A stretch of 64,000 nucleotides of DNA, taken from the NCBI GenBank assembly GCA_905182995.1, contig CAJJDP010000017.1, positions 219,331 to 283,330 of the forward strand, in the 5' to 3' direction. Source of the stretch: Paramecium octaurelia. Taxonomy: Eukaryota; Ciliophora; Oligohymenophorea; Peniculida; Parameciidae. Below are positions 22,964-36,038 of the stretch, piece by piece. Every line of letters starts with the position of its first letter. Within the stretch, counting starts at the first letter, position 1. The translations under genes were made by a program, and so were the position numbers. The notes under the pieces are model-generated. The model was not told where the DNA came from, did not search any database, and saw only the letters and a program-made list of their open reading frames with translations.

Positions 22964-25900
22964 TCAAGGAGTACTATCTTCTTCAAAATACTACTCCTCA
23001 TTAATTTCAGATTCTGGTTTTGGTGGATACTCGTCAAGTGTTTGGATGTGAATTTAATTTCCAGCTAGAAATGAAAGAGTGAAATCTTAATCCTATATAA
23101 AGAAATCAGCTAATAATTGTTTCACCTTATATTTATTTGATTAAATTTACTTAATTGATCTTGACTTTCTCTTCCTCAATTTACTCTTCCTCTTGTTCCT
23201 TTTAATCTTCTCCTGCCTCACTTTAAGGGAACTAGGATCCCTTTTAACTTGGTTCTGGAGCCTATTCAATTTCTTCCTCCTTGCCTATATTTTGAAAGTC
23301 TTCTTAATTAAGAACCTTCTCCAATTTTTCACCTATAATTGTGACTACACAATCTTAATTGAAATCGTAAGGAACTTGATGGCCTTACTTTTAGGCATGT
23401 TAATGTCTATCCTTCTTTTCTTGATTCATCTCATAAATAAAGAATCCTAGGTCTGTATTAGTGAGATTGAAGACAGGAACATTAATCTCCTTTGTGGTTT
23501 TAACTATAAAATAATGAGGATTATGTAATACTATTAATAGGTTCCTTGGGTGGTTCTTCTTTGAGACCTTTCTTGTTGCCTTTTCCACCTTTCTTTTCTT
23601 TTAGCTTTTCTAATCTCTCTCTTTCTCTTTCAGCTTCTTCCTCTCTTAATTTCTTTAGTAAAGCAATAGCTTCGAAATCAGGAACAGTTATTTATTTTTA
23701 AATGTTGTATAATCCAAGATTGGCATCATCTATCCAAAATAATCTTTGGGCATTTTAGATTTCCTGTTTAACAATTTCAATAGTCTTAGGTCCATAATCT
23801 AAGAGTATCTTTCCTTCTTCAAGTTAGATATTGCCTTCAGGTACAAAAGGTGCAATACTACTAGTCACAATCTAAACATGTTCTTAATTTGCTGGATCAT
23901 ATCCTTCAGGAAGTGTCGTAATTAAATAATCTTGTGGACAAATTAATCTTGCCTTTGGTTTTGGCTGTTCTGGAAGATGACTGATTCGAGTTAACCTTTA
24001 AGGAGGTTTTTCAGTTGACTCATCTCTGAGAACATTAAGTAGATTTTTGATAACCTCTCTAACAGCTTCAGACACAAGCTCGCTTTGTATCTCATACATA
24101 GTTAAATAGAATGCTAATCCCAATTTACCCAATAAGATTATGGATGAAAGATGACCAGATAATTGATCAATTGTTAATAGTTTATCACCAGTCAGGTCTC
24201 CACCTATAATGAGAGTTCCATTTCGATCTTAGCATCCCATTAGATTATGACATAAAATATGAATATCTTTTGCAATAGCTGATGATAGGATTGTTTAATC
24301 TGCATTCATATGGATGATCGAAGGGTAGAATCTTGAAAAGAAATTCACTCTATCTCCTATTATGTAAATATTGCCATAAGGTAATAGGGTTCTGTATGGT
24401 GTTTTGGATTCAATATCAGGTTCTTCTTCAGAGTAACCAACTTCATCTGGGTAGAAGAATAGATTTTCTAATACCAAAACACTATTCTCTTAATAGGTTT
24501 GAGTTTCTAATTGTTCATCCAAATTTTCAATGATAGCATCATTAAAATAGACAGGACATTCAACATGTGTCTTTAACCATTCATAAAAGAATTTAGTTGA
24601 TGATGTAAACTTATACTTTCCACTTGGATTGTCATAACTTACAAGTAATACTACAATCTTGGCTTATCGTTCCATCAATAGTTTGATAGTGTCAACACAT
24701 TCTTAAAGTGTTGCTTAATCTAGATGACTTAAATCATAGTTCTTTTATTAGACTATTAGTATTAATGAAATAGTACCTTAAACAACTTCAACTTCTTTTT
24801 ATTTGACTGGTTTACCTTTTCCTTTTTTCTTAGCTGCTTCTTAAGCCAATCTTTCCTTTTCCAATCTTTCTTCTTCCAATCTCTTGTTTTCCTCTTCTTA
24901 TTCTTTGAGTAATGTTTACTCAAACTTTTCTTTAAGTTCATAAACATCTGGTCTATTAGCTAATTTTAGATGAATCTTTAATCCAATTTTTTTTCCTTCA
25001 ATATCTGAATCTTAAATTGTTTTCTTTCTAAGTAAATCATAAAAATAAGTAGATTAATATCTTCTCCTTCTAAATACATTCCATTTTAATTCTGGTTTCA
25101 TCATAGCTCCTACTTATAATAATTGTCCATCATTTTCTAATTTGATAGCTGCTTATGCCAATGCTTCAGCCACTTTAGCTCCCAATTTAGTTTTATACTC
25201 CTCAATCAATTCTTTTTCCATTTCATCATTCCACTTCTTCTTTTTTGCATTCTTTAACCAATTTGCTTTCATTTTATTGAATTCATCCAATTTAGCTTTA
25301 GCCTTCTCTGGTGTTAAATCCTCAGGTTCATGAAAAGTATAGTCCCAAATTTGCAATTCTTTACGCATATCCTCAGATAATTGAGGAACTTGATTAGCCA
25401 CATCTCCTAATAAATCCTTTACTACACTGTAAATAGGATTCCTAGAGATTGGCACTTTCTTGGCTAACTTAACCCACAATTCCAATTTACGTAATACTAA
25501 ATCTTTAACTTCCTCCTCATCTATAGTATGACATGATTGTCTTAGCAATTTAACATCTCCATTCCAAGGTATATCCTATTTCAATACTTAGCATATTTCA
25601 TCTGATGAGAAATTAAAGAAGTTCATAATTTCATGAGTAAACCATAATTATTCTCCCAAATTGAGTTCTTCAAATTCAATTTTGAATTATTCAGGGTCAC
25701 TTAGATCTGGTTTAGGTGGAGGTGGGGTTTTGACTTCTTCAAATATATCATCAACTATTTCAGTTGCTATTTTCAATGCAAATTTGTTTTTCACTTATTT
25801 TTGAAATTCTTTTCTTCCATTTGTCAATTCATCATCTATAAATGCTATGCCTGTCAATTTCAAATTTGGTAATTAAGTCAAACACGGAGGCTCACATTTC

Positions 25901-26552
25901 AATTCCCATTCTTCGTTAAACACACCTGCTTGTTTGGATAGAAAACTAAACACAAATTTAATTCTTTCTCCAGGTTTGATAACATTTTAATCATGATGAC
26001 AAAAGAACCTCTCCTCATTTATATCTTAGATTGAATTAGGCTATTTCCTTACGCTCTCAATTCTCTTCCATTCATAATAAATAGCGGCACTTCCATTATT
26101 TGAAACAACCACATTATCATAACCGACTGTTTCAGTTTTGACCAAAAATGATATATGCTCTTTCTTCATTTTCAACTTAACATATAGAATTCGAATATAT
26201 ACCTAAGGACCCTCAACTTCATTCTTCTTCTCTTCCTCATCTAATTCAGAAATTCTACTGATTGGCCCTTTGGGTGTACTGACCCTTGGATCCTATTTAT
26301 CCTATCCCCTACTAATCTAGGATGGCACGCCTGAAGTAGGCTTCTTCACCATCATTTTAGAACCTATGGATAAACCTGGATTGAATGACTAAGTTAATGA
26401 TGAATAAATACTCCTCCCCCTTGCAAATACACTTTTCCTTCTGGTCCTGTGACCTAAGAATATAATCTAGATTATTTTTATTATTCATCTGCTTTCTTTC
26501 GAATGTAGAATATCCTCTTTTTTGGCTATGTTTGATTCATACTATCGTCCAT
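22964..26552 (-). CDS. MYCBPAP-like ciliary protein with an embedded phosphoglycerate-kinase-like domain
   Basis: About 1150 aa. The N-terminal half has an immunoglobulin-like section with NNGSAAIYYEWKR, VIKPGERIKFVFSFLS and AGVFNEEWELKCEPP, which fits MYCBP-associated proteins of the axoneme. The second half follows phosphoglycerate kinase order: QECVDTIKLLMERQAKIVVL, SVLVLENLFFYPDE (PGK LLLENLRFY), NIYIIGDRVNFF, TLIIGGDLTGDKLLTIDQL, and ILLDYGPKTIEIVK (PGK LDIGPKT). PGK substrate arginines and the GGGDT end are not recognisable, so this part is probably non-catalytic. A Glu-rich tail follows. Introns of 28 nt near 23510 and 25 nt near 23130 are clear. The N-terminus is uncertain: 26355 is an alternative start because the frame from 26552 needs an unplaced intron. 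Confidence 0.78.
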
Positions 26553-27183
26553 AATAATAAAATATAATTTATATTACTCAAATATTTATTTCTTTGAATT
26601 TCTCCCCATTATCATCCACTTTTCTACATAGGAAAGTCAAACATAATTCTCCATTCATTATTATTACAATTCTTTCTGTTAACAACTATAAAATGTTATT
26701 ATCATTATTAAAAGAATAAGCCCTATAAAGTCATTAATTAATTTTCCATTTACTCTCAGTACAATTATTTTGATTTACAAATATTATTTATAATCAGTTG
26801 ATTCTATCAATGATTGATTAATTTTGTAATATCTTTTTCTTAAACAGGTTTAAGCATAAGAGAGATTATAACTATCCTACTTGACTGAATCCCCTATTTT
26901 ACTTCATTCATTAAATTTAGATATGATTGCTGTCATGAATCACTATAAGTTTTATTTACATAACATTTATCACGCATAATCTAATTCTTAGCATAATGGC
27001 GCTGCCTCTTTTTAACATTTATATCAGCAATATACTTATAAAATAAGGTATTTGTGTTTAATCGACAAATATCTTTAAGTATCCATCACTTAATGAGGAT
27101 CTGATTTGATCCATGTATAAAATAGTATTATTGATTGATGTCAATTTGTTTATTCGTTTTTAATATAATATAATATTAATTTT
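26553..27183 (-). other. Spacer, possibly containing a short multi-intron gene
   Basis: Minus-strand coding-like pieces are seen: MDQIRSSLSDGYLKIF near 27115, SYLNLMNEVKQGIQSS near 26900, and ERIVIIMNGELCLTFLC with RKVDDNGEKFKEINI then TGA near 26590-26680. Short introns would be needed between them, and I could not place all of them. The plus strand must carry the promoter of the lectin gene. Treat as a possible small protein gene of about 130 aa. Confidence 0.35.
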
Positions 27184-29498
27184 ATGAAGGTATAACTAAT
27201 TAGCCTTCTTCTGTTTTATTTGGTTACTTGCAAAAACATACCATTATAATTAGAGATTGGGTTAATTGAATTTGAAGGTCTTTAGCCTGGAAAACTATAA
27301 TATTAAGTATGACAAATTGCAAATGAAAAATAAAGGAAATTTAATTTGATCAGCCATTTATCCGTGTCCCTTAGGTTGCTTTAACAATTAATAGTCTCAT
27401 GAATCATAATTCTTAAGTGTATTTCAGCAAGATTTACAACGTGACCACCGATGGTACTCTTTTTCCTCACTAAGTCTAGGATTTACAATGGGAGTTTTGA
27501 GTGGAACAGAATAATCCTTAGAATATCGTTACATGGCTATCGTTGATGATAGAGTCCAAGTGAATTGTCTGAATTTTAAAGTCAAAGAAATTGTGTTCAT
27601 TCCTTATCTAAAGTATTCGTATCTAAAATCTCTAGATAGTTTGTTAAATCACCTAAATCATGGGTTTTCTTAACTGGAGTCAGATAATAAAGCAACACCT
27701 TCTCATTTTAATAAGGTATCTGCCATTAATCTACAAATTAGATATAAGAAATGAGGGTATCATGCTTAAGTTCCAATCCATAGACACCGAAATATTAGGA
27801 GTCTGTGTTGTGGCTGGTGCAGTTGATATTCTATAGTCTAAGATTGATGATTTACCAACATTCTAAGGATACAACCTAATGAAACAATAGTCAGCTCTAT
27901 CGATCATAGCTTAATCTAGTTTTATCTGTGAAGATGAATGCTTATTATACTTTAGTAATTCTTATTATAAGTTAGGGAATGATTAAACTAAACAATTAAA
28001 AATTAGTACTGAATTTCATGATTAATAAGAAAAGCCAACATTATAAAAATTCATACCTTTTAAAAAAGAAAATCATACTGTTACACAGGATAAGGTTGAG
28101 AATCTAATAGAATAAACTATTAAAATAGATAAGGTTGAATAAACACATACTTCTCATGAGGAGAGTTTAAAGAAGATGATAAGCTAATAAATTTTAAATT
28201 TGGAAGAATAAATAAATCATCCTAATGGAATAAATAGTTTTGATTCTAATGTTAATGAAATATCATAATAAGAACCTATTGATAGCGAAAGTGAATCCGA
28301 AGATGAAGAGGATGGAATTAATATGGCTAGAATTTCAAAACCAATTAATATTGAGGAAGAATTATAGAAATTGGAAAAGATCTCAGAAGATAGAACCAAA
28401 AAGATAAACATCATAGAATTCAACCCAAAAGAATCCATCAACGTTTCATTTTTATCTAGAAATAATATTGATATGCAAGAAGAAAGCAAAGCTGAAAAAT
28501 TAATTGAATTAAAATATATTGATAGAGCTCCTAAGTTTTCACCTAAAATTTAGTAAATGATTGAAGAAGCTAAAAAGAATATTGAAGTTGAATAATCAAT
28601 AACAGATAAAGTAGAACCTCCAATAAATAACAAACTAACAATTAAAGATTAATTAAAATTACAGACAGAAAATTTAATTCAATAGATTGAAAATACTTCC
28701 CATATTTCCAAATTTGATGTTGATGACGAAATTACTCATCAATAGTAATTTACAATCAATAATAAAATTCAACAAGAAACTTAAGAAATTAATAATCCAT
28801 CTAAAGAAGAAGAATAAAGAATACCTGCTCCAAATAATGAGAAAAAGCATTCTAAATAACCAATTCTAAATGAATATGATACAATCTTTGCTTAATTTGC
28901 TAACAACAATAATTTAAGATCTGTAAAACCATAATAACATTTTTCTAGTCCATTGATTGAAACAGAAATCAAAATTGAACTAGTTTAAGAGGAACAGCAG
29001 ATTGAACCTAAACAAGAATTAAAAATTCTCAATCCCAGGGAAGAAAGACTTTAAAAATATTTGTAAAAGGCTGATGAAGTTGATCTCAACTTCTTAGAAA
29101 ACATTAAACTTGTTTCAGAGTAGAGTTAATAACAAGAAGATTAACCAATATAACAAGAATAAATATAAGAAAACTTTGATTAATCCAATGTATCATATAC
29201 AGAATAATTAAATATGAGAAAAAGTATCTTTACTATTTATTATTTAGATTAAATTCTTCAGGAACTTTAACAGAAATACAATATAAAGGCTGCTCCCATT
29301 TAGAGTTTTGAAGAATTTAAATTGAAAGTACCTTAGGATCAGTATCCACAAATATTGTATGAGAAATATCTTGAATAATTGAAAAAGCAACAAATTGGAG
29401 CCAGCTTTATTGAAACCGATCACAATGTAAGATCCGTTGAAAACTCATATTAACTTGAAGCAGCCTACTATGAATGGCATTTATAAAAAAATATATGA
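27184..29498 (+). CDS. Secreted H-type lectin-domain protein with a long acidic tail
   Basis: 736 aa. Signal peptide MKVQLISLLLFYLVTC. An H-type-lectin-like domain follows: FDQPFIRVPQVALTINSL, then YFSKIYNVTTDGFTMGVL, as in discoidin-C/Helix agglutinin beta-sandwiches. A second similar block (SWVFLTGVRQQSNTFSFQ...LGVCVVAG) comes next. From about residue 270 the protein is Glu/Lys/Gln-rich, low-complexity and probably disordered or helical. Introns 27307..27335, 27454..27479, 27613..27635 and 27716..27741 give one exact frame, and the second rebuilds TTDGFT. No transmembrane segment was seen after the signal. A secreted lectin head joined to a tail of cytosolic flavour is unusual. Confidence 0.8.
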
Positions 29499-30428
29499 GT
29501 TGATAAATTATCCATTCAATTATCAGTATTTTTTAATAAAAATTATATCATAATATTATGATTAAATTGCCATTTAATATTACATAGGTGCTTTCATTTC
29601 ACTACTATTTAAGTAGATTACAAACGATCTTAATAAGAATCAATAGTTTTTCCTAATTTTATTTAATCATGTTGAGGGGGTTATAAAATATCTTTAAAAA
29701 ACAGATTTTTGCACAATATAAAAATATATATAAAATTTAGCTATCGTACTAAAGATTAGTAATTGATTATTTTAGTAATTGATATAAAGATTCTAAAACT
29801 TACATTCTCTTTAATAACTTATAACTCAGAAGATTTCCTACATGACAATTCAATATTTTACTTGATTCAATATTACTTTTATAAATTAATTATATTTCTT
29901 TAATTAGTTTGAATTGAAAACCAAAGGAGAGCGAAAGCTTACTTAAATAGATTAAAATATTTAGTAATAGAGTATTTATATTTAAAAGTAATTTAAGTAA
30001 TTAATAATATAAACAAGAGCATAGAAAGGATATAATAAACAAAAATGATTAATCATGCACAAATGTTAAATGACTGAGTAATAGGATATTTACATTTGAT
30101 AATGATATGATTATGATTTAGTGAGATTGTTAGATGTGAAATTATAACCAGAATTTGAAAAATGAGTATAAATATCATAAAATATTATTCAAATAATTTT
30201 ATTGGATAAAACTAAGTACGTTCAATTAAAGTAATTAAGGATTGTTTTCCTATTGATTAAATGTGTGAAGAAATTAGTAAAAAATTAATAAACTTTAATT
30301 TTCAATATAAAACACTTTGCTACTCTAATTCTCAACGCTGTAGTTAATAATGAATTAATAATACAGTATTTTATATTTTATTAATGCAAACCGAGAGAAG
30401 GGAAGGAAAACTAGCTGGCAGTTGCGAG
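29499..30428. other. Long non-coding spacer, about 930 bp
   Basis: The longest gap that looks non-coding here, between two plus-strand genes. AT-rich, no frame longer than chance. It holds a loose direct repeat: TAGTAATAGAGTATTTATAT near 29962 and GAGTAATAGGATATTTACAT near 30075. Promoter of the Myb gene must lie at its end; no RNA gene was recognised. Confidence 0.5.
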
Positions 30429-32074
30429 ATGGAGGATTTAATTAGTAACGTTTAGTATGTTATTGTTAAAGTATACCCTTTCGAGGTGGTAAATCACCAT
30501 TTTAATAATTTTGTTGAAAACTCAAAGGAGTTTTAAGAGACAAGAGAGTAGCTGGCAAGAATAGGTTCCAATCTTCGTTTAAAAGTAGACGATTGGCCAT
30601 CAATCGAGGAAGCGAAAATCTTATTTTAATTAAATATGTATAGGAATTGATCAACCTAAATAAAGTTAGAATGCAAGGAGAAGAAGTGTTAAATGGAATG
30701 ATTAAGATAAAAGATTATTTTATTGGGTGGTTATCAGATATTGTTTATTAAAAGAAATCAATTAACTCGTAATTAAAATTATTCTTAAAACAAAGACACC
30801 TGTGGAATGGAGAGATATAGCAAAAATGACTATAGGTCGGAATGCCCATTAATGTAGATTGAAGTGGGAACAAAAATATAAAATCTCACTTTCTGAGGCT
30901 CCATGGACAGAGGAAGAGGATTAACTACTATAACAAGTGCATGAGTATGAATTCAGCAATATCTTAAAGAGAATTTAGTAGATTGGGGAAGGAAAACAAA
31001 TGGTCTCAAATTGCCAGAGAAATTTACAAGAGATCTCCTAACAAAATATTCAGATAGCCTAAGTAATGCAGAGAGAGATGGATTAATAGGTTAGATCCTA
31101 ACATTTGCAAGTAATGAGATGATTAAATTTGAAGTGAGCCTTGGTCAAAATAATAAGAAATAGATCTTCTGAAGACCATTTTAATAAGAGGAAAGAAATG
31201 GTCTGAATTATCTGCCCTTTATGGGAGAGTGAGAACAGAGAATTCTCTTAAGAATAAGTACAATTCTCTTTTAAAAAAAGAGAAATTAAAATATGAATTT
31301 GAAACGATTAATCCATAATTATTTTCAAAGGTGTAAAAATTAAGAATGGATTATGCAAATAAGTATGGTAAAATAACACCAATTGAAGAGATTGATAATT
31401 ACGAATGGTAGTTTATAGTATTGGCAATCTAAAGTTTATATATTGATTTATGTGTTTCAGAAGGTAAGTATTAGGAAGCATAGAAAATAAAGAATGATGA
31501 TTTTTTTGATTTATTTCATAATGATTTAACTTCAAGCAATAAGAACGATGTCTTGTACAAAAAATTATTGAATATTAAAAGAGTGGACAATCAATTTTCA
31601 GTTGAGAATGATAGATCAGGCGTTGTACTTTTTAATAAGAAAACTAAAAAGTTATTTATATCTCCATTTAATACGTTGGATTTTCAAGGTTTGATTTTGA
31701 AACATATCTACAAACAAATAAAAACAGAAGAGAATAACAATAGTAAATGTTCTACTCTCACTTAATCTGACCACAATATGTTTATGATGTAAAAATCAAT
31801 CGATGATATCAATCGCTAAAGTACAATGCAACCATTATTATTATTGGCTAATTAACCATCATTTATGATGCCTCTGGGATAGAGCATGATAAATAGTTAT
31901 TGGTTGCCACCTGTATTACCTTGTATGTCCCAATCTATTGGAGGTTACCAACACTAATAAAAGAACATTTAAGATTAAGTGGCTTAGAAAATTAAAGAAG
32001 TTAATAAGGCAGCAGATTTTGATGATTTGTTTGGTAATGATATCAAAGTTGTAGATTCTGATGGAGAAAAATGA
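30429..32074 (+). CDS. Three-repeat Myb/SANT DNA-binding protein
   Basis: 522 aa, probable transcription or snRNA-gene factor. Three tandem Myb-like helices: a first repeat ending PVEWRDIAKMTIGRNAHQCR, a second APWTEEEDQLLQQVHE through KWSQIAREIYKRSP and QCRERW, and a third PWSKQQEIDLLKTI through KKWSELSALYGRVRTENS. The Trp residues at helix cores are kept, and the N-terminal region before repeat 1 is helical. Introns 30638..30665, 30945..30969 and 31111..31134 fall inside the repeats and are needed to keep them intact. The C-terminus is Gln/Met/Pro-rich with an acidic end (DFDDLFGNDIKVVDSDG). SNAPC4-like or Myb-like proteins are the best comparisons. Confidence 0.86.
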
Positions 32075-32121
32075 TAAATTTATGATCGTTAATCTTTTAT
32101 TTTAAATAATTATATATTTTT

Positions 32122-34063
32122 ATGTCCTCCAAGGATGAAGAACTTGAGGAGATGCTTATGAGATATGAGAATCTTGAGAAGCACAATTAAGTATTGCAGA
32201 CTCAAAATTTCAATTTGATGGATCAATTATAAATTGTGCAACAAGTATGCGGAATCCTTATAATATTAAGAATGCTAAGTAATTGGAAACAGAAAACAAT
32301 GAATTGATTGATTAAATTGAGAATTTAAAGAATGATTTACGAACTCAATTTTAGCTGAGTCAAAGTTTGAGATAAGAGAATGAATTCTTTGAAAATTAAT
32401 TGCAAGATTATAGAAAGGAATTGGAGTAAGGAGGCCAATACTATCATAAATTACTAGAAGACAATGACTAATTTAAAACATATCTCTAGCAAAAAAACTA
32501 ATAAATTGAATATCTGACACAAGAAAACAATATGTATAAGGACTAAATGCTTCAATTATAAGAGGAAAATGATTTGATCACATAAGAAATAACTAACTTG
32601 TAGGATTTGCTTAATCAAAATGAGCTTTATCATCAAGACCCTATAAATGTCTAAAATTCTGATTAAAAGAAAAACAAAAAGTAAAGTAGAAAGTAAATTA
32701 AAGAATTAGAGAGATTAGTAATCAAAAGAGAATAAGAATTAAGTCACTTATATGGTAAAATGGAGGAGATGAAAAATTATATTACACAAATCAAACTTCA
32801 ATCTGATAAATATGAATAAAATTTATAACAACTATATAAAGATTATTAACAAATGGAGGCAGAAAGAAATAAGTATGCTCACAAAATTGATTAGATGCAA
32901 AATTATAATGAGAGATATTCAACTCTATAGTAATAGTTATAAAACTAGGAGAAGCATAAAACTAAAGAATTTCATTCATTAAAAAACTAGTGTGATCAAT
33001 TATAAATGCATAATTTGTAGTATTAATAACAAATGCAAACTATTAATGACGAATATGGAAAATTATCATAATAATGCTTGGATTTGTAAGAGTTAAATGA
33101 GCAATATATGCAAGAATCCTAAATCCTTAAGGATTCCTTAATTGAGAAGGATCAGAAACTCGAAAGAATGTAATTACAACTACAACAATTATAATAAAAA
33201 GATTTGTAAATCTAATAATAAATGAGAGAATAAAATTAGCAAATTAAAGAGTTTTAAAATAATAAATAAGAATTTTAGAGTTAGATAATATAATTGCAAA
33301 GAGACAATTAACAATTTTGTAATTAAATAAATAGTTTGAAAGAATAATAATCTAAAGAACTCAAGGAACATCTTAATTTTTAGGAGTAATCCAAAAAGGA
33401 AAAACAAACCTTAATAGATAGAATCAAAATGCAAGATGAAAAAATATAGGAAATGGAAATTAAGTATAAGAACATTGAAATACATTTGAAATAAGTAGAA
33501 GAAGAACGATTGTATAGAGTTTAAGCCGAATAGTATTATTTTATATATTTTAGATCTTTTGAGGAAGTCTCACAATAATGTATGTAATTATAAGATTAAA
33601 ATAGAGATCTACTTAGATAAGTAGCTAATCTTGAAAATGAATTATAAAGATGTGAAGATGAGTTAAAGCAACTCAAAAAAACTAATAAAAAGTATTTATA
33701 TGGGTTAATACAAGTTCTTAGAATTTTGATAAAACAACCTAGTAATTGATACTAAAAGATAGGGAAATCTTACATCTCCAATCAGTCGTCGAGAGATTGG
33801 AGGGTATGAATAGATAGTTGTAATAAGAATGTGATAGATTGGCGGCTAAAATTTAATTAACATCTCATGAGAATTCATTATTAAGTAAGACCAACAGAGA
33901 AATTAATTAAATGGGTCGTTTAATTTTAGAAGGTTAATAGATAAAAGAAATGTTAGAAAAGAAAAAATATGAAAAGCCGCTAACTATTACTAATAATAAA
34001 GCACCTTAAGTGATTCAATAATTATAATAACACAGCAGAAGACCTTCTGTTAAGAAATCCTGA
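32122..34063 (+). CDS. Long coiled-coil protein
   Basis: 630 aa, almost entirely coiled coil from MSSKDEELEEMLMRYENLE to a short basic tail RRPSVKKS. Strong heptad content with Gln, Glu and Lys, many Gln being encoded by TAA/TAG. Introns 32245..32270 (26 nt) and 33692..33714 (23 nt). A basal-body or cytoskeletal role is plausible for such a rod, but nothing in the sequence names it. It starts 47 bp after the Myb gene on the same strand. Confidence 0.8.
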
Positions 34064-34123
34064 AAATTTTCAAATTAGTTTGATTTATATTTATATAAGT
34101 ATAACTTTTTCATGATTTTTTGT

Positions 34124-34851
34124 TCAAAATCTATGAAGATTAAACTTTATTGATCTAAGACTCTTCAATGATATTTTAAAGTTCCTATTATCCAAATGAT
34201 ATAAAGCTGATTGGTTATTGATTGTAGATTTCAGAAGTTGCTTAATATTCAGAAGGTAGAATTTAAGAGTTTCTGATTAATATATAAAATAATACCTCTA
34301 GGTTTCAATTAATCTTTAGCTAAATATTGGAAAGTTGAGAATCTCAGATTGAACAATAGAATTTTATATAGTTTTCTCTAAATCCATTTCTGAGTTTAGA
34401 ATTATAGAACTTCTATTCAAGCTTGGTTCAGATTATAATTAAGCCTCAAATCTTTTTAAACTATTCAAATACTGAACATAAGGCTGTCCAATTACTAGGT
34501 AATCTGTCATCAGCTATCCTATTAATTATATACTATTACAAAAAAAGCTGAATCTAAATCGAAGCCTTTGTCAATTAAATATGCACACACTATTGCATTT
34601 GCTAAACCATCAGAAGAGAAATTTATTTGAACATCGCTTTTTTAAATTTGTAAGTCTATTTATTTGATAGTGCTTTCATAAATGGATATGTAATCGACGT
34701 TGTTATCAACAAAGGAGAAGGATTTTGGTTGTATTTGTAGGGACTTATCATGAAGCCTTTTGTATTCAGTTCGCATATAGTAAAATTAATATACACCCAT
34801 CTAATATATTGGTACATCTTCTCTTAGGATTATGGATGATATCATATTCAT
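34124..34851 (-). CDS. Dual-specificity-phosphatase-like protein without catalytic residues
   Basis: 233 aa with one 26-nt intron (34514..34539). The segment VQINFSSDGLANAIVCAYLI aligns with the DSP active-site strand-loop-helix VHCxAGxSRSxTxVxAYLM, and AFFLMTDYL with YLNSLKRFEAQL matches the following helices (QLxxFE). In this alignment the nucleophilic Cys is Asn and the P-loop Arg is Leu. It is therefore a probable pseudophosphatase that may bind a phosphoprotein or act as a scaffold. The similarity is moderate and mostly from the helix pattern, so the family call is tentative. The start could be either of two adjacent in-frame ATGs. Confidence 0.5.
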
Positions 34852-34920
34852 TATTTTTAATTTATTATTAAATACTTTTATTGATCATTTTAATTATTAT
34901 TATTGAACATCATAATGAAA

Positions 34921-35749
34921 TCACTCCATTTACTTTTCTTTTTTGAAGTATTAAAATTATTGTTTTTATTCTTCTTTTCTCAGCTTTCTTTATTGAATTG
35001 CTCTCTCATTAATTTTTTCCATATACTCACTAAATGAAATAGCTTTCTCTTCGCCATCTTTGTTTTTCTCCTCATCTCCAAAAATAGCATGTATTTCAGA
35101 ATCCAAACATTGTCTCCCGAATCTAACATACAAGAGTTCTAAAGTGTCCTTATTTTGGAAATTGATAAATATACTTCAACTGTTACTCTCGGATCTTTCC
35201 TATCTGGTGGTAAATACATTAAGAATTAAATCATATGAAACAAACTCTTAGGTTCAAGGCCTGTCTTATCGATTGTACATTTCTTGTACATATTCAAAAA
35301 TTCAGTCCAACTAACTTTCCCATCTAAATTTTCATCAACTTCCTATATTTATTATAAAGGTTATAGTTTTACCCATAGCATAAGATCTATTTCTGACTTG
35401 GTAAGTGATACACCTAAAAATCTAAGCATTTTATCAATATCTTTTGCATCAAAGTAATCGACATCCTTTTTTTTAAGCATTTAGAATACTCTAAAGTTAA
35501 CAATTTAGATTACTTTTCTAACTACTTTTTTTCACTTGCTTTGATTTCAATGCCTTCCAATTTTTATTCGATTGGTTACTCTTTCTCAATCTTTTTCTGT
35601 TTCATTCTTTGTACATCAACTTAGAGATTAGCCTTGGGAATTTACGGTTTGGGAAGTATTCCCATAGCAGCATAACGTTCTTTCATTGAAGAAGGTAACA
35701 GATTTAAGTCTATTTTGTTCCCTTTTTTCTTCTTTTTTTCATCATCCAT
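34921..35749 (-). CDS. EF-hand (calmodulin-like) protein with charged N-terminus
   Basis: 249 aa with three introns (23, 30 and 26 nt). Lys-rich start MDDEKKKKKGNKIDLN, then a calmodulin-like lobe: VFQMLKKKDVDYFDAKDIDK, LGVSLTKSEIDLMLW, and a canonical 12-residue loop DENLDGKVSWTEF with Asp1, Asn3, Asp5 and Glu12. A second pair of helices is degenerate (AIFGDEEKNKDGEEKAISF). Such one-active-loop proteins with a basic N-terminus are common in axonemes (dynein regulatory and radial-spoke accessory proteins), but the assignment is only inference. Confidence 0.8.
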
Positions 35750-36038
35750 TTTTGTAATATTAATTATAATTACATTAATATATTTGAACAAAATTGTGTA
35801 GATTTTCAATCTATTCTTACTAATAAATTGTGTATATTTTATATAATAGACATGTTAAAAGACAAATCTTAAGTAGTTATTATATGCAATATATTATAAG
35901 CATAAATAAATTAAATGAAAATAACGAACTTGGCATTCTAGAATGTAATTTCGTGAAAAAATAGAAGATAATTAAAATCGAACATGAAGACTTAATTTGA
36001 TTTATTAACATTATATTGTATTATTAACAACAAATAAT
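35750..36038. other. Intergenic spacer
   Basis: About 290 bp, AT-rich, between two minus-strand genes; no feature recognised beyond the presumed promoter of the EF-hand gene and terminator of the NOG1 gene. Confidence 0.5.
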
